DNA of 64,000 nucleotides from Aromatoleum petrolei (GCF_017894385.1 NZ_CP059560.1:496001-560000); one strand, 5' to 3'; shown: positions 16,708 to 25,429, counted from the first letter of the stretch. Notes: generated by a model not told the origin, from the letters alone. Translations and numbers: made by a program.

Positions 16708-17874
16708 TCAGGCGAAAGCCATCGTCCGGCCTTCGGCCTGAATGCGCGCTGCATAGCGAGCGAGGTGGTAGTCGAGATTGCCGAACCAGGCGTCGGCCAA
16801 TACCAGCCGGCGATAGTGGTGGCCCACCCGATACTCCTCGGTGATGCCGTAGCCGCCGTGCAACTGGATGCCCTGGGCGGAGACGAACTTGGCGCTCTTG
16901 GTGATCTGAGCCTTGCAGCCGGAAATCACCGCGCTCGTGTCCCCGAGCCCCGGATCGGCCAGCGCCGCGAGGCCCCGGTGCAGGGTCGCGCGCGCCTGCA
17001 TCAGCTCGATCGCCATGTCGGCCATGCGGTGCTGGAGGGCCTGAAAGCTGCCGATCGGTACGCCAAACTGCTGGCGCGTCTTGAGGTACTCGGCGCACAG
17101 GGCGATCACGTCCTCCATGCCACCGACAGTCTCCGCGCACAGCGACACGATGGCCTCATCCACCCCGCGCTGCACACCGGCGAAAGCCTTGCCCTCTTCG
17201 CCGAGCAAGGCGGTGGCCGGCACGACGGCGTCCTCGAGCACGATGTCGGCGGCTGGCGTGCCGTCGAGCAGGCGGTAGGGTTCGAGCCGGACTCCCGGCC
17301 CATGCGGGTCGAGGACGAACAGGGAAATGCCGGCCTCGTCGCGTACGGCGCCGGCGCTTCGGGCGACGACGATGATGCGATCGGCCATCGGCGCGGCGAC
17401 GACGAGGCTCTTGCGGCCGTTCAGCAGGTAAGCGCCATCGGACCGTCGCGTGGCCGATGCGGACACGTGAGCGACGCAGCCGCGCGCCTCCGGCTCGCTG
17501 TGAGCGACCGCGACCAGCGTCTCGCCGCCGCCCAAGGCACTAAGAAGTGCCTCCTTTTGCGCCTCGCCAGCGCAGCCACGCAGGATAGCCGCGGGGAAGA
17601 CCGTGCAGAAGGTGTAGGGCTCGAGCACCAGGCCGCGCCCGAGCCCCTCGGCAATCAGCGCCGTCTCCACCTCGCCGAACCCCAGGCCGCCATAGGCTTC
17701 GGGAATGGGCGCCATCAGCCAGCCCATCTCGGCAAATGTGCTCCATGTCTCGCGGCTGAAACCGCCGGCGTCCGCCACCAGCCGCGCCCGCGCCTCGAAA
17801 GTGTAGGACTTGTCCACATAGCGGCGGACGCTGTCCTGCAGCATCTGCTGTTCTTCGCTGAGATCGAAATTCAT
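16708..17874 (-). CDS. Acyl-CoA dehydrogenase, small-subunit type (PimD-like)
   Basis: A 388-aa acyl-CoA dehydrogenase fold starting MNFDLSEEQQMLQDSVRRYV. The C-terminal signature QLHGGYGITEEYRVGHHYRR replaces the EGT motif of homomeric enzymes. Paired with the large subunit at 18339-19553 it resembles the heteromeric (alpha2beta2) dehydrogenases of pimeloyl-CoA and steroid side-chain oxidation. The pair is split by about 460 bp, and the nitronate monooxygenase-like gene follows. It reduces FAD while forming a 2-enoyl-CoA. Confidence 0.9.
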   Translation of the reverse strand: MNFDLSEEQQMLQDSVRRYVDKSYTFEARARLVADAGGFSRETWSTFAEMGWLMAPIPEAYGGLGFGEVETALIAEGLGRGLVLEPYTFCTVFPAAILRGCAGEAQKEALLSALGGGETLVAVAHSEPEARGCVAHVSASATRRSDGAYLLNGRKSLVVAAPMADRIIVVARSAGAVRDEAGISLFVLDPHGPGVRLEPYRLLDGTPAADIVLEDAVVPATALLGEEGKAFAGVQRGVDEAIVSLCAETVGGMEDVIALCAEYLKTRQQFGVPIGSFQALQHRMADMAIELMQARATLHRGLAALADPGLGDTSAVISGCKAQITKSAKFVSAQGIQLHGGYGITEEYRVGHHYRRLVLADAWFGNLDYHLARYAARIQAEGRTMAFA

Positions 17875-18045
17875 CCGGCGGTGCCTCCTACGAATCAGGC
17901 CGCTGCACGGGCCTGAACCGCCACCGGCGATCGTCCAGGCAGTAGCCATGTAGTAATGAACATGAGAAAGAGTGTGGCCCTCGCCGCGGCAAACGCGAGC
18001 AGATAGGCCTCTGCAGTCGGAAACACGCCCGAGCCCCAAGCAGGA

Positions 18046-18312
18046 TCAGCGGCTTTCAGCGTCATCGGAGCCCAGCTCGTCAAGGACCATCACGGCCACC
18101 ATCGCATGACGTCCGCCACGTCTGGCCGTCATATCCATATACAGCTTGGCCGTACAGATCGCCCAAGGCGCGCAAATGGCGCAAGCACCCGCGGAGACCA
18201 GCTTGAAGGCGGCAGTGAGCCAGCCCACGCACTGGAACATGCCCGTCTCGTAGGAGCTTGCCACCTTGGCGACCAAGATCCGGTTCTGCTGGGAGCGATC
18301 GGAAGTGTGCAT
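18046..18312 (-). CDS. Small hypothetical protein, unrecognised
   Basis: An 88-aa frame between the two acyl-CoA dehydrogenase subunit genes, with GGGA six bases before its ATG. It has a hydrophobic, Cys-rich middle (TAAFKLVSAGACAICAPWAIC) that could be one membrane segment. A second short hydrophobic frame overlaps its end (17895-18083). Either could be a relic of a lost gene. No family recognised. Confidence 0.3.
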   Translation of the reverse strand: MHTSDRSQQNRILVAKVASSYETGMFQCVGWLTAAFKLVSAGACAICAPWAICTAKLYMDMTARRGGRHAMVAVMVLDELGSDDAESR

Positions 18313-18338
18313 ACGTATTCCCGGACGTCAGAAGCGTT

Positions 18339-19553
18339 TCACGGGAGGCCGAACAAGGTCTTCGCGATGATGTTGCGCTGGATCTCCGCCGTACCGCCGT
18401 AGATCGAGCAGGCACGGCGGTAGAACAGCTCCGCGGCAAGACCCGGAGCATACTCAGGGCCGACGAACTGCTCCTCGCGCACCGACGGGTCGTCGGCGGT
18501 GCTCGGATAGAACACCGGGCCGTAATCGCCGATCACCTCCACCAGCATCTCGGTCAGCTTCTGATGCATCTCGGAACCCCGAACCTTGAGCATCGAGCCG
18601 ATCGCCATGCCGCCATTCTGCTCGGTGAGGCCCTGATGCAGGATCTTCTGCACGGTCATGTCGATGGCGAGCACCTCAAGCTCGTACTGCGCCATGCGTG
18701 CGGCGAAGTTCGGATCCTCGATTAGAGGTCTCCCGCCAACTCTTTCGCGCGAAGCGTAGCGGCGAATCTTGGCGAGATAGCGCTTCAGCGCCGGCGCCTC
18801 GGCACCGAGGAACGCGCGCTCGTTGAAGAGCAGGAACTTGGTGTACCCCCAACCCTTGTTCTCCTCGCCGACCAAGTTCTCGACTGGCACGCGGACGTTG
18901 TCGTAAAAGACTTCCGCGAGATGACCGCACCCGTCCAGGCTCGTGATGGGACGAATCGTGACGCCCGGCGATCGGGAGTCGACCAGCAGGAAGGAGATCC
19001 CCTTCTGCGGCTTGGCGGCCGGATCGGTGCGAACCAGCATGAAGTTCCAGTCACCGTACACGCCAAAGCTGGTCCAGATCTTCTGGCCATTGACGACGTA
19101 ATGATCACCGTCACGAATGGCGGTGGTGCGCAGATTGGCCAGATCGGAACCCGCTCCCGGCTCAGAGAAGCCCTGGATCCAGAACACCTCCCCGCGCTGG
19201 ATCGGCGGCAGAAAGCGCTGTTTCTGCTTATCGGTGCCGAAATGACAGATTACCGGCCCGACAAGGTCAACGGCGGCCTGATTCTGGATCGGCGCCCCCG
19301 CCAGATAACACTCCTCCGCGAAGATGTAGCGTTGGGCCGCCGACCAGCCGGTGCCGCCGTATTCCTTCGGCCAAAACGGCACTGACCAGCCGCGGGTTTC
19401 GTGCAGGATCCGCGTCCAGCGCAGGGAATCCTCCTTGTCCGGCAGGTAGCCCTGCTGCCCCCGCCAGGCCAGCTCGGCCGGCAGATGCTCGCGCAGGAAG
19501 CTCCGTACTTCCCGGCGAAAGTCCTCGTCGTTAGAAGAAGGGATGAAGTCCAT
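18339..19553 (-). CDS. Acyl-CoA dehydrogenase, large-subunit type (PimC-like)
   Basis: A 404-aa subunit with FWIQGFSEPGAGSDLANLRT near residues 127-146, NGQKIWTSFG, and the terminal IYGGTAEIQRNIIAKTLFG, where Gly stands for the usual catalytic Glu. The start at 19553 (MDFIPSSNDEDF) has GGAG 7 bp upstream; an ATG 12 bp earlier is also possible. First gene of a minus-strand unit with its small subunit and the nitronate monooxygenase-like gene. It is divergent from the EAL gene, with an operator-like site about 80 bp upstream. Confidence 0.9.
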   Translation of the reverse strand: MDFIPSSNDEDFRREVRSFLREHLPAELAWRGQQGYLPDKEDSLRWTRILHETRGWSVPFWPKEYGGTGWSAAQRYIFAEECYLAGAPIQNQAAVDLVGPVICHFGTDKQKQRFLPPIQRGEVFWIQGFSEPGAGSDLANLRTTAIRDGDHYVVNGQKIWTSFGVYGDWNFMLVRTDPAAKPQKGISFLLVDSRSPGVTIRPITSLDGCGHLAEVFYDNVRVPVENLVGEENKGWGYTKFLLFNERAFLGAEAPALKRYLAKIRRYASRERVGGRPLIEDPNFAARMAQYELEVLAIDMTVQKILHQGLTEQNGGMAIGSMLKVRGSEMHQKLTEMLVEVIGDYGPVFYPSTADDPSVREEQFVGPEYAPGLAAELFYRRACSIYGGTAEIQRNIIAKTLFGLP

Positions 19554-19633
19554 TGCCCGCTCCATGCTGTACCCCGGGAGAAAATGCTCCCAGGCGAAGG
19601 GTTGTTCCTTCTCTCAAGAATAACCCATAAATA

Positions 19634-19659
19634 CGAACAGTGTTCACTTTTTATAGAAC
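19634..19659. promoter_or_regulatory. Operator-like palindrome facing the acyl-CoA dehydrogenase
   Basis: CGAAC-AGT-GTTCA at 19634-19646 (one mismatch), with AGAAC at 19655-19659 after 8 bp, the same three-part layout with a longer spacer. Confidence 0.6.
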
Positions 19660-19757
19660 AGGGCACTCCCTAGACCCGACCCGGGCCCCACCGCTGCCTG
19701 CCGGCTCTACCCCTCACCGCCCTTCGGTTCAATCTCTCCCTTGACTCACAGACACTT

Positions 19758-19781
19758 GTTCACTATGTTGAACATCGTTCA
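19758..19781. promoter_or_regulatory. Operator-like triple half-site facing the EAL gene
   Basis: GTTCA (19758-19762), 6-bp spacer, then the perfect palindrome TGAAC-ATC-GTTCA (19769-19781), followed by TATTTT. It lies 38 bp upstream of the chosen EAL-protein start. This is one of the cleanest examples of the composite site. Confidence 0.7.
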
Positions 19782-19818
19782 CTATTTTAAGAGAAACGGC
19801 AGAGGGCGGGAGCAAGAC

Positions 19819-20559
19819 ATGGACAGGTCAACGGAGCAGATTTTGGGGTTCGGCACTATGGTTTCAGCGCGAACGGACGGAACTGGACCTGCCGATCGCT
19901 CTAACTGTTTTGCATCACCTCAGGTCATTACGGACCCGAACATCAAGCAAGAACCAGGATTGAAACCGGCCGACGTGTTTCTCGGAAGGCAGGCCATCGT
20001 CGACCGCTACCGAAATGTGATTGCGTACGAGCTTCTGTTTCGTGCCGGGCCGGATGGCTGCGCTCGAGTTACTGACCATTCCATGGCCACCGCAACCGTG
20101 ATCGCCAATGCCTTCGACACTCTAGGCATCCAAACGGTCGTGGGCGATTGCAGGGCATTCATCAACGTCGACGGGCCGACGTTGATGAGCGAGGCGATCG
20201 AAACACTGCCGCAGCAGCGCGTCGTGATCGAATTGCTGGAGACGATCCGCGTGAGTGACGAGATCGTCCGACGCTGCCGCGAACTGAAGGCGCAGGGCTA
20301 CCGGCTTGCGCTCGATGATTTCAGCGTTTACGGAGAGGAGTACGAACCCCTCCTCGACGTCGTGGATATCGTCAAGGTCGACACGCTCATGCTCGAGCCG
20401 GCCTCCCTCGCAAACCTCGTTGCCCGACTGAAGATGTGGCCGCTGCGACTGCTGGCAGAAAAGGTCGACTGCAAGCAGCGTGCAACCGATTGCCTGGCAC
20501 TCGGCTTCAACTTGTTTCAGGGCTTTTTCTTTGGCCGGCCGGTGACGCTGGCGGCGTAG
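19819..20559 (+). CDS. Stand-alone EAL-domain protein (c-di-GMP phosphodiesterase-like)
   Basis: A 246-aa cytosolic protein whose residues from about 45 form an EAL domain of the YuxH/EAL-HDOD type (FLGRQAIVDRYRNVIAYELLFR). Residues matching the catalytic set are all present: Glu of YELLFR, Asn of FINVD, Glu of IELLE, DD of LALDDF, Lys of VKVD, Glu of LLAEKVD, Gln of FQGFFFGRP. So it may hydrolyse c-di-GMP. The HDOD half usual in this subgroup is missing. I start at 19819 because GGGAG precedes it and an earlier frame start would place the operator inside the gene. Confidence 0.85.
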   Translation: MDRSTEQILGFGTMVSARTDGTGPADRSNCFASPQVITDPNIKQEPGLKPADVFLGRQAIVDRYRNVIAYELLFRAGPDGCARVTDHSMATATVIANAFDTLGIQTVVGDCRAFINVDGPTLMSEAIETLPQQRVVIELLETIRVSDEIVRRCRELKAQGYRLALDDFSVYGEEYEPLLDVVDIVKVDTLMLEPASLANLVARLKMWPLRLLAEKVDCKQRATDCLALGFNLFQGFFFGRPVTLAA

Positions 20560-20687
20560 GCGGGGGCCGCGTGGCAAAAGGAGAGAACCTCAGTAGGAAA
20601 CCCCAGCCGACGTTCGCCGTATCGTTATGCGGATGACGTGGGCCGCGATCTGGTCTGCGTGAAAGCGTGGCGCGCCGTGCACAAACA

Positions 20688-21179
20688 CTAATCCGTCGCG
20701 CCCCCGCCTACGCTCACAATCTGGAACTGCGCCGTCGCATGGGCGATACGTTTCCCGTTGCACCAGATGAAGCAGTCTGAGAACACCACACGCCGTCCCG
20801 CCTTGACGATGTCGACGTGAGCCTCGATCCAGTCGCCCGGCTTGGCATTGCCGGCGAAGCCGACGGAGAGGTGACTGGTGAGCGCTTGCGCAGCCGCCGG
20901 ACGCACATGGCCACTGGCCCAAGAGAAGGCGGTATCCGCAAGCATGCAGATCATCCCTCCGTGAACCATCTGCCCGCGGTTACGATGCTTGTCCTCGACG
21001 CGCATGCCGACCACGTAACCGTGCTCGACCCGCTTGTGGTAGAGCGGGCCGGTCAGCTCATGAAAGGGCCCGAAAGGAGGGATGAGCTCGAAGCCCTCCG
21101 GAACCATGCTCGCCCCCCGCGGAGCGGCGTCCTCCTCCACCGCTCCGCGCCCCGCATGAACGGAATCGGCGCGCATCAT
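20688..21179 (-). CDS. PaaI-family thioesterase (hotdog)
   Basis: A 163-aa hotdog thioesterase with the catalytic-site motif MVHGGMICMLADTAFSWAS and the strand LTSHLSVGFAGNAKPGDWIE. It probably hydrolyses aromatic or branched acyl-CoA. Its ATG overlaps the TGA stop of a broken alcohol-dehydrogenase gene immediately upstream, so it may be translated by coupling from that relic. The promoter is likely the one with the palindrome at 21437. Confidence 0.85.
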   Translation of the reverse strand: MMRADSVHAGRGAVEEDAAPRGASMVPEGFELIPPFGPFHELTGPLYHKRVEHGYVVGMRVEDKHRNRGQMVHGGMICMLADTAFSWASGHVRPAAAQALTSHLSVGFAGNAKPGDWIEAHVDIVKAGRRVVFSDCFIWCNGKRIAHATAQFQIVSVGGGATD

Positions 21180-21343
21180 TGGATGCCTCCCATCACCAGC
21201 ACACGGGAACCCACCTCCAGTTCGGCCCGACATGCACCGACGCGATCTACCCGCGCAACGACTTCGCCGGGACCTGGCACTGGATCGGTCCGCCGCTCAA
21301 TGACAAGGGGAGTCCCGGCACCTTTGAAGATTGCTGTTCTCAT
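21176..21343 (-). pseudogene. Internally deleted zinc-type alcohol dehydrogenase
   Basis: The 55-codon frame starts like a medium-chain dehydrogenase (MRTAIFKGAGTPLVIE, then PVPGPGEVVARVDRVGACR). It then jumps to ELEVGSRVLVMGGIQ, a piece normally some 60-80 residues further on, and stops. The start codon and GAGGA ribosome site are intact, so it is probably still transcribed and translated as a leader for the PaaI gene. Confidence 0.7.
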
Positions 21344-21436
21344 AATCGAGTCCTCGGTCGCCCGCCTTGTCCGGAAATGTTGTCGCAGTCGAAGCATCGA
21401 GTTGGCTGGCAACGATCAGCTCGCACACCTGTTTTT

Positions 21437-21449
21437 TGAATGCCATTCA
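21437..21449. promoter_or_regulatory. Operator-like palindrome, AT variant
   Basis: TGAAT-GCC-ATTCA is an exact palindrome in which the inner C/G of the consensus is T/A. It lies about 95 bp upstream of the dehydrogenase relic and PaaI gene on the minus strand. Bases 21450-21940 show no gene. Confidence 0.55.
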
Positions 21450-21942
21450 TTTTCATCGAAGAACGATACCTCGGTTTACTGCGGTCGGCAACAGGCCGAC
21501 ACCGAGGCGCGCACGGGCAAGCGCGTGGCCGTGCTCGATGCGCGCCTCGAGCGAGCCTAGTGCGGGCAGAAGAAGCGCTGCGGCGGATTCATTTGTGCAG
21601 GCAACGGCTCGAAGCCGCGAAGTAGCCCGACTCGATCGCTCGCGAGACCGACTTCAACGGCCCTGCCGAGACTCTGCATGCCGCATGGAATGCACAGGCT
21701 GACCATGCGCGCCCACAAACAATGGCTGCGCGCACTCGTGGTTGAGATCATCGCCCACGTCGACGAGAACAGACGCCAGGAGTCCGCGACAGAGCATTCG
21801 AGTATGGGTTTTAGCCAAGCGATCGGCGAGTCGGGGGCGGGAGGAAACCGACGCTCGAAATTTCCATGAGTTAAGGGCAATGGGATGGGCGCCGCAGCCC
21901 GCCACGGCATCTGTCAGCCATCTTGACATTACGGCGAGCCAT

Positions 21943-21966
21943 GTTCACCATTACGAACATCATTCA
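21943..21966. promoter_or_regulatory. Operator-like triple half-site facing the acyl-CoA dehydrogenase
   Basis: GTTCA (21943-21947), 6-bp spacer, CGAAC-ATC-ATTCA (21954-21966), then a T-run. Same spacing as the sites at 19758 and 63579. It lies 47 bp upstream of the dehydrogenase start. Confidence 0.65.
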
Positions 21967-22012
21967 TTTTTTAGGCTCCTCGTCAGGGCGCCGACTTCGA
22001 CCACGGACCAGC

Positions 22013-23176
22013 ATGAGCTACGAACTGAACGAAGACCAGCTTGCCATCCAGGATCTCATTCGCCGCGTCGCCCGCGAGCGGGTTGCGCCAAGGGCCGATG
22101 AGATCGACCGCAGCGCGGAGTACCCTCACGACATGTTCGAGCTGCTCAGGGAACTGGGCCTCTTCGCCCTGCCCTTTCCGGTCGACTATGGCGGCACTGG
22201 CAGCTTGCTGTCCGCCTGCGTGGCCGTCGAGGAGTTCGGTCGCGTCTGCTACAACACCGGCTATCTGCTGGTTGTGCAATGGACGCCCTTCGGTGCCATT
22301 CTCGCCGGCGGCACAGATGAGCAGAAGGCGCGCCTGCTCCCGGGCCTGGCCACAGGGGAGCTGCGTGGCGCCTTGTCGCTGACCGAGCCGCAGAGCGGCT
22401 CAGACGTGTCAGGGATCAAGACGACCGCCCGCCGTGTGCCCGGCGGGTACCGGCTCAACGGCGCCAAGATCTGGTGCACCAACGCCGACATTGCCGACTT
22501 CATCCTGGTCGCGGCGAAGACCCAGGGGGAAGACGGCGCACCTTTAGGCATCAATCTTTTCATAGTCGATAAGCCGGTGGAGGGCCTGACCGTCGGCCGC
22601 AAAGAAGACAAGATGGGGGCACGCGGCATCCCTTCCTGCCCCCTATTCTTCGATAACGCCTTCCTGCCCGAGAACAGCCGCCTCGGCCCCGAAGGCGGTC
22701 AGGGCTTCAAGGTGGCAATGGAAGCACTGAATACCAGCCGCCCGATCGTTGCCGCCCGTGCGGTGGGCATCGCCCAAGGCGCCATTGACCATGCCGCTGC
22801 GTACATCAGGGAGCGCGCCGCCTTCGGCCAGAAGATCAGCGATTTTCAGGGCATCCGCTGGATGATCGCAGACATGGCGATGAAGACCGAGGCCGCACGT
22901 CAGCTGGTCTACCGGACCGCCGCGATGGTGGACGCAGGGGTGACCGGCCGGGAGTTGGCACCGATGGCCGCAATGGCCAAGTGCTTCGCCTCCGACGTGG
23001 CCATGCAGGTCGCCACCGACGCGGTGCAACTCTTCGGTGCCGCCGGCGTATCCGCCGAATATCCGATCAATCGCTACTTCCGGGACGCGAAAGTGGTGCA
23101 GATTTTGGAAGGAACCAACCAGATCCAGCGCAACATCATCGCCGACGGGATTCTCGGCCGCGCGGCGAAGCGCTAA
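22013..23176 (+). CDS. Acyl-CoA dehydrogenase, homomeric type
   Basis: A 387-aa classical acyl-CoA dehydrogenase: LSLTEPQSGSDVSGIKTTA, NGAKIWCTNADIADFILV, and the C-terminal VQILEGTNQIQRNIIADGIL, the only complete dehydrogenase here that keeps the EGT catalytic-Glu motif. AFGQKISDFQGIRWMIADMA is also standard. It starts at ATG 22013 with a weak ribosome site. A truncated copy of its first 40 or so codons, with the same kind of operator, lies at 63653. It heads the plus-strand run up to the kinase at 29224. Confidence 0.93.
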   Translation: MSYELNEDQLAIQDLIRRVARERVAPRADEIDRSAEYPHDMFELLRELGLFALPFPVDYGGTGSLLSACVAVEEFGRVCYNTGYLLVVQWTPFGAILAGGTDEQKARLLPGLATGELRGALSLTEPQSGSDVSGIKTTARRVPGGYRLNGAKIWCTNADIADFILVAAKTQGEDGAPLGINLFIVDKPVEGLTVGRKEDKMGARGIPSCPLFFDNAFLPENSRLGPEGGQGFKVAMEALNTSRPIVAARAVGIAQGAIDHAAAYIRERAAFGQKISDFQGIRWMIADMAMKTEAARQLVYRTAAMVDAGVTGRELAPMAAMAKCFASDVAMQVATDAVQLFGAAGVSAEYPINRYFRDAKVVQILEGTNQIQRNIIADGILGRAAKR

Positions 23177-23195
23177 TTGCGCCCGGAGAAATGAC

Positions 23196-23402
23196 ATGTT
23201 GTTGACTCTCAGACCATCGCTAAGGCCGGGCTGGGCTTCCGGCCGCCGTCGTGCTGCTCGGCAGCACTCTGCCGCCGGTATGTCCCTATCACAGCAGCTC
23301 GCTGGTATCTCGCGCAACTACGTGGAACGACGGGACGAGCTATCCGAGCCTGACGACACGCCCCGATTAGTCTCCGAGCAACAGGATATGGTCGAAGAGT
23401 GA
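23196..23402 (+). CDS. Small hypothetical protein
   Basis: A 68-aa frame between the acyl-CoA dehydrogenase and the next SDR, with GGAG 8 bp before its ATG. It is Arg-rich at the start and acidic at the end (DELSEPDDTPRLVSEQQDMVEE-like tail). No domain recognised; it could be a spacer that happens to be open. Confidence 0.3.
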   Translation: MLLTLRPSLRPGWASGRRRAARQHSAAGMSLSQQLAGISRNYVERRDELSEPDDTPRLVSEQQDMVEE

Positions 23403-23409
23403 TCAGGAC

Positions 23410-24267
23410 ATGTTCAAAGACGACCTGCTAAAAGAGAAGAAGATCCTCGTCACCGGTGGCGGCACTGGTCTGGGAAAAGCCATCGGCAAGCGCTACCTGG
23501 AACTCGGCGCCCAGTTGGTGATCTGCGGGCGGCGCAAGGAGGTGCTCGATGCCACCGCAGAGGAATTCCGTGCGGCCCTCGGCGACACGTGCAGCAAGAT
23601 CGAGACCATCTCCTGCGACATCCGCGACGGCGAAGCCGTCGAAGCGATGATGGACGAGATCTGGCGCGAGGGCCCGCTCGACGTGCTGGTGAACAACGCG
23701 GCAGCCAACTTCATTGCCCGTTCCGAAAAACTCTCCCACCGCGCGGTCGACTCCGTCCTCGACACCACCCTTCACGGCACGCTCTACTGCACCATCGCCG
23801 CCGGGCGCCGCTGGATCGAGGGCGGCCGCCCCGGCAATGTCATCAGCACGGTGTCCACGCCCTCCTTCACCGGCTCCGCGTTTACCGTGCCCTCCGCCGC
23901 CTGCAAGGCCGGCGTGCTGGCGATGACTCGCAGTCTGGCGGTGGAATGGGGCCCCAAGGACATCCGCCTCAACGCCGTAGCGCCCGGTCTGTTCCCCACC
24001 CCCGGAGCCTGGGAGCAGTTGTATCCCCCGGGGTCCCAGGTGGAGCGCCAGGAGAGCAGTGTTCCCCTGCGCCGCTTCGGCGACCACGCCGAACTCGCCA
24101 ACCTTTTTGCCTACCTGGCGAGCGACGGCTCGGGCTACGTGACCGGCGACCTCGTTGTCATGGACGGTGGCCGCTGGATGCAAGGCGTTGGTGGCCCCAG
24201 CTTCCGCGCGATGCAGGACTGGTCCGACGAGCAGTGGGACGCGATGCGGTCCAAGGGGGCCAAGTAA
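23410..24267 (+). CDS. SDR of the 2,4-dienoyl-CoA reductase type
   Basis: A 285-aa SDR with TGGGTGLG near residue 15, the CGRR NADP-type pocket and NNAAANF. The usual YxxxK is replaced by SAACK (PSAACKAGVLAMTRSLAVEWG), as seen in 2,4-dienoyl-CoA reductases, whose active site differs from classical SDRs. The ending YVTGDLVVMDGGRWMQG also fits that group. Likely role: NADPH-dependent reduction of a 2,4-dienoyl-CoA, needed for unsaturated or isoprenoid chains. AGGAC precedes the ATG, and the racemase gene starts 3 bp after the stop. Confidence 0.87.
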   Translation: MFKDDLLKEKKILVTGGGTGLGKAIGKRYLELGAQLVICGRRKEVLDATAEEFRAALGDTCSKIETISCDIRDGEAVEAMMDEIWREGPLDVLVNNAAANFIARSEKLSHRAVDSVLDTTLHGTLYCTIAAGRRWIEGGRPGNVISTVSTPSFTGSAFTVPSAACKAGVLAMTRSLAVEWGPKDIRLNAVAPGLFPTPGAWEQLYPPGSQVERQESSVPLRRFGDHAELANLFAYLASDGSGYVTGDLVVMDGGRWMQGVGGPSFRAMQDWSDEQWDAMRSKGAK

Positions 24268-24269
24268 CC

Positions 24270-25421
24270 ATGGGCCCTCTTGCCGGAATCAAGATCGTCG
24301 AACTTGCCGGCATCGGCCCAGGGCCGATGTGCGCGATGCTGCTCGCCGATCTCGGCGCGACCGTGATCCGCGTCGATCGCAAGGTGGCGGTCAAGCTCGG
24401 CATCGAGCGCCCGCTGAAGTACAACACGCTGCTGCGCAATCGTCACGTCATCAACGTGGACCTGAAGGATCCGCACGCGGTCGAGATGGTGTTGAAGCTG
24501 GTGGAACAGGCCGACGCCCTGATCGAGGGCTTCCGTCCCGGCGTCACCGAGCGCCTGGGTCTCGGCCCGGACACCTGTCTCGCCCGCAACCCGCGCCTGA
24601 TCTTCGGGCGAATGACCGGGTGGGGGCAGGACGGGCCCATGGCCAAGTGGGCAGGTCACGACATCAACTACCTCGCACTGACCGGCATCCTCGACGCAAT
24701 CGGGCGCGAGGGCGAGCCGCCTTCGATTCCCCTCAATCTCCTCGGCGACTACGCCGGCGGTTCGCTCTATCTGGCCCTCGGCATTCTGGCGGGCATCATC
24801 GAGGCGCGCGCCTCGGGGAAGGGCCAAGTGGTGGATGCAGCCATCGTGGATGGGGCGGCGAACCTCGCCACGACCTTCTTCGGCATGCTCGCCGCCGGAA
24901 TCTGGAAATCCGGGCCGGGTACGCGCGGCACCAACATTACCGATTCGGGCTCCCACTTCTACGATTCCTACGAATGCAAGGACGGCCGCTATATCTGTGT
25001 GGGCCCCATCGAAGAGAAGTTTTATGCCGAATGGCTCAAATTGATGGATATCGATCCGGCGACCATCGGCAAGCAGATGGAAGCAGGCAACTGGAAGGCC
25101 GCCAAGGCGATCGTCGCTGACCGTTTCAAAACAAGGACGCGTGACGAGTGGGCGGCAATCCTAGAGCATAGCGACGCTTGCGCCTCCCCCGTTCTGAGTT
25201 TCCTCGAAGCACCCGAGCATCCCCACATGAAGGCGCGCGGCGTGTTCATCGAGGTGGGCGGTGTAGTGCAACCCGCGCCCGCGCCCAAATTCAGCCGCAC
25301 CAAGCCCGACATACCGACCCCGCCCCAGGAAGCCAATTCGGCGAACGCAGACAAGGCTCTCGCCTCCTGGTTCAGTGGCGAAGAAATCGCCCGGCTGCGC
25401 GCCGAAGGCGTCATCGACTGA
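24270..25421 (+). CDS. mcr: Alpha-methylacyl-CoA racemase
   Basis: A 383-aa CaiB/BaiF-fold protein of the racemase branch. It opens MGPLAGIKIVELAGIGPGPM and keeps both catalytic residues: His130 in AGHDINY and Asp160 in LGDYAGG, matching His126/Asp156 of the mycobacterial enzyme. It inverts the 2-methyl centre of acyl-CoAs so that a stereospecific dehydrogenase can act, a step typical of pristanic, isoprenoid and steroid side chains. It lies 3 bp after the dienoyl-CoA-reductase-like gene and 8 bp before the dehydrogenase pair. The symbol follows the mycobacterial homologue. Confidence 0.92.
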   Translation: MGPLAGIKIVELAGIGPGPMCAMLLADLGATVIRVDRKVAVKLGIERPLKYNTLLRNRHVINVDLKDPHAVEMVLKLVEQADALIEGFRPGVTERLGLGPDTCLARNPRLIFGRMTGWGQDGPMAKWAGHDINYLALTGILDAIGREGEPPSIPLNLLGDYAGGSLYLALGILAGIIEARASGKGQVVDAAIVDGAANLATTFFGMLAAGIWKSGPGTRGTNITDSGSHFYDSYECKDGRYICVGPIEEKFYAEWLKLMDIDPATIGKQMEAGNWKAAKAIVADRFKTRTRDEWAAILEHSDACASPVLSFLEAPEHPHMKARGVFIEVGGVVQPAPAPKFSRTKPDIPTPPQEANSANADKALASWFSGEEIARLRAEGVID

Positions 25422-25429
25422 GGAATTCC

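Noticed and set aside
15707..17140. 477-aa version of the nitronate monooxygenase-like gene
   Set aside because: Extension past 16672 reads the acyl-CoA dehydrogenase gene in another frame; ATG 16672 has a ribosome site and the family start.
17895..18083. 62-aa hydrophobic frame overlapping the small hypothetical at 18046
   Set aside because: No ribosome site and no family; probably chance or relic.
23589..25421. 610-aa frame ending in the racemase
   Set aside because: The N-terminal 227 residues are an out-of-frame reading of the upstream SDR; the racemase starts at 24270. The same situation holds for 25178-26632 and 25522-27792.
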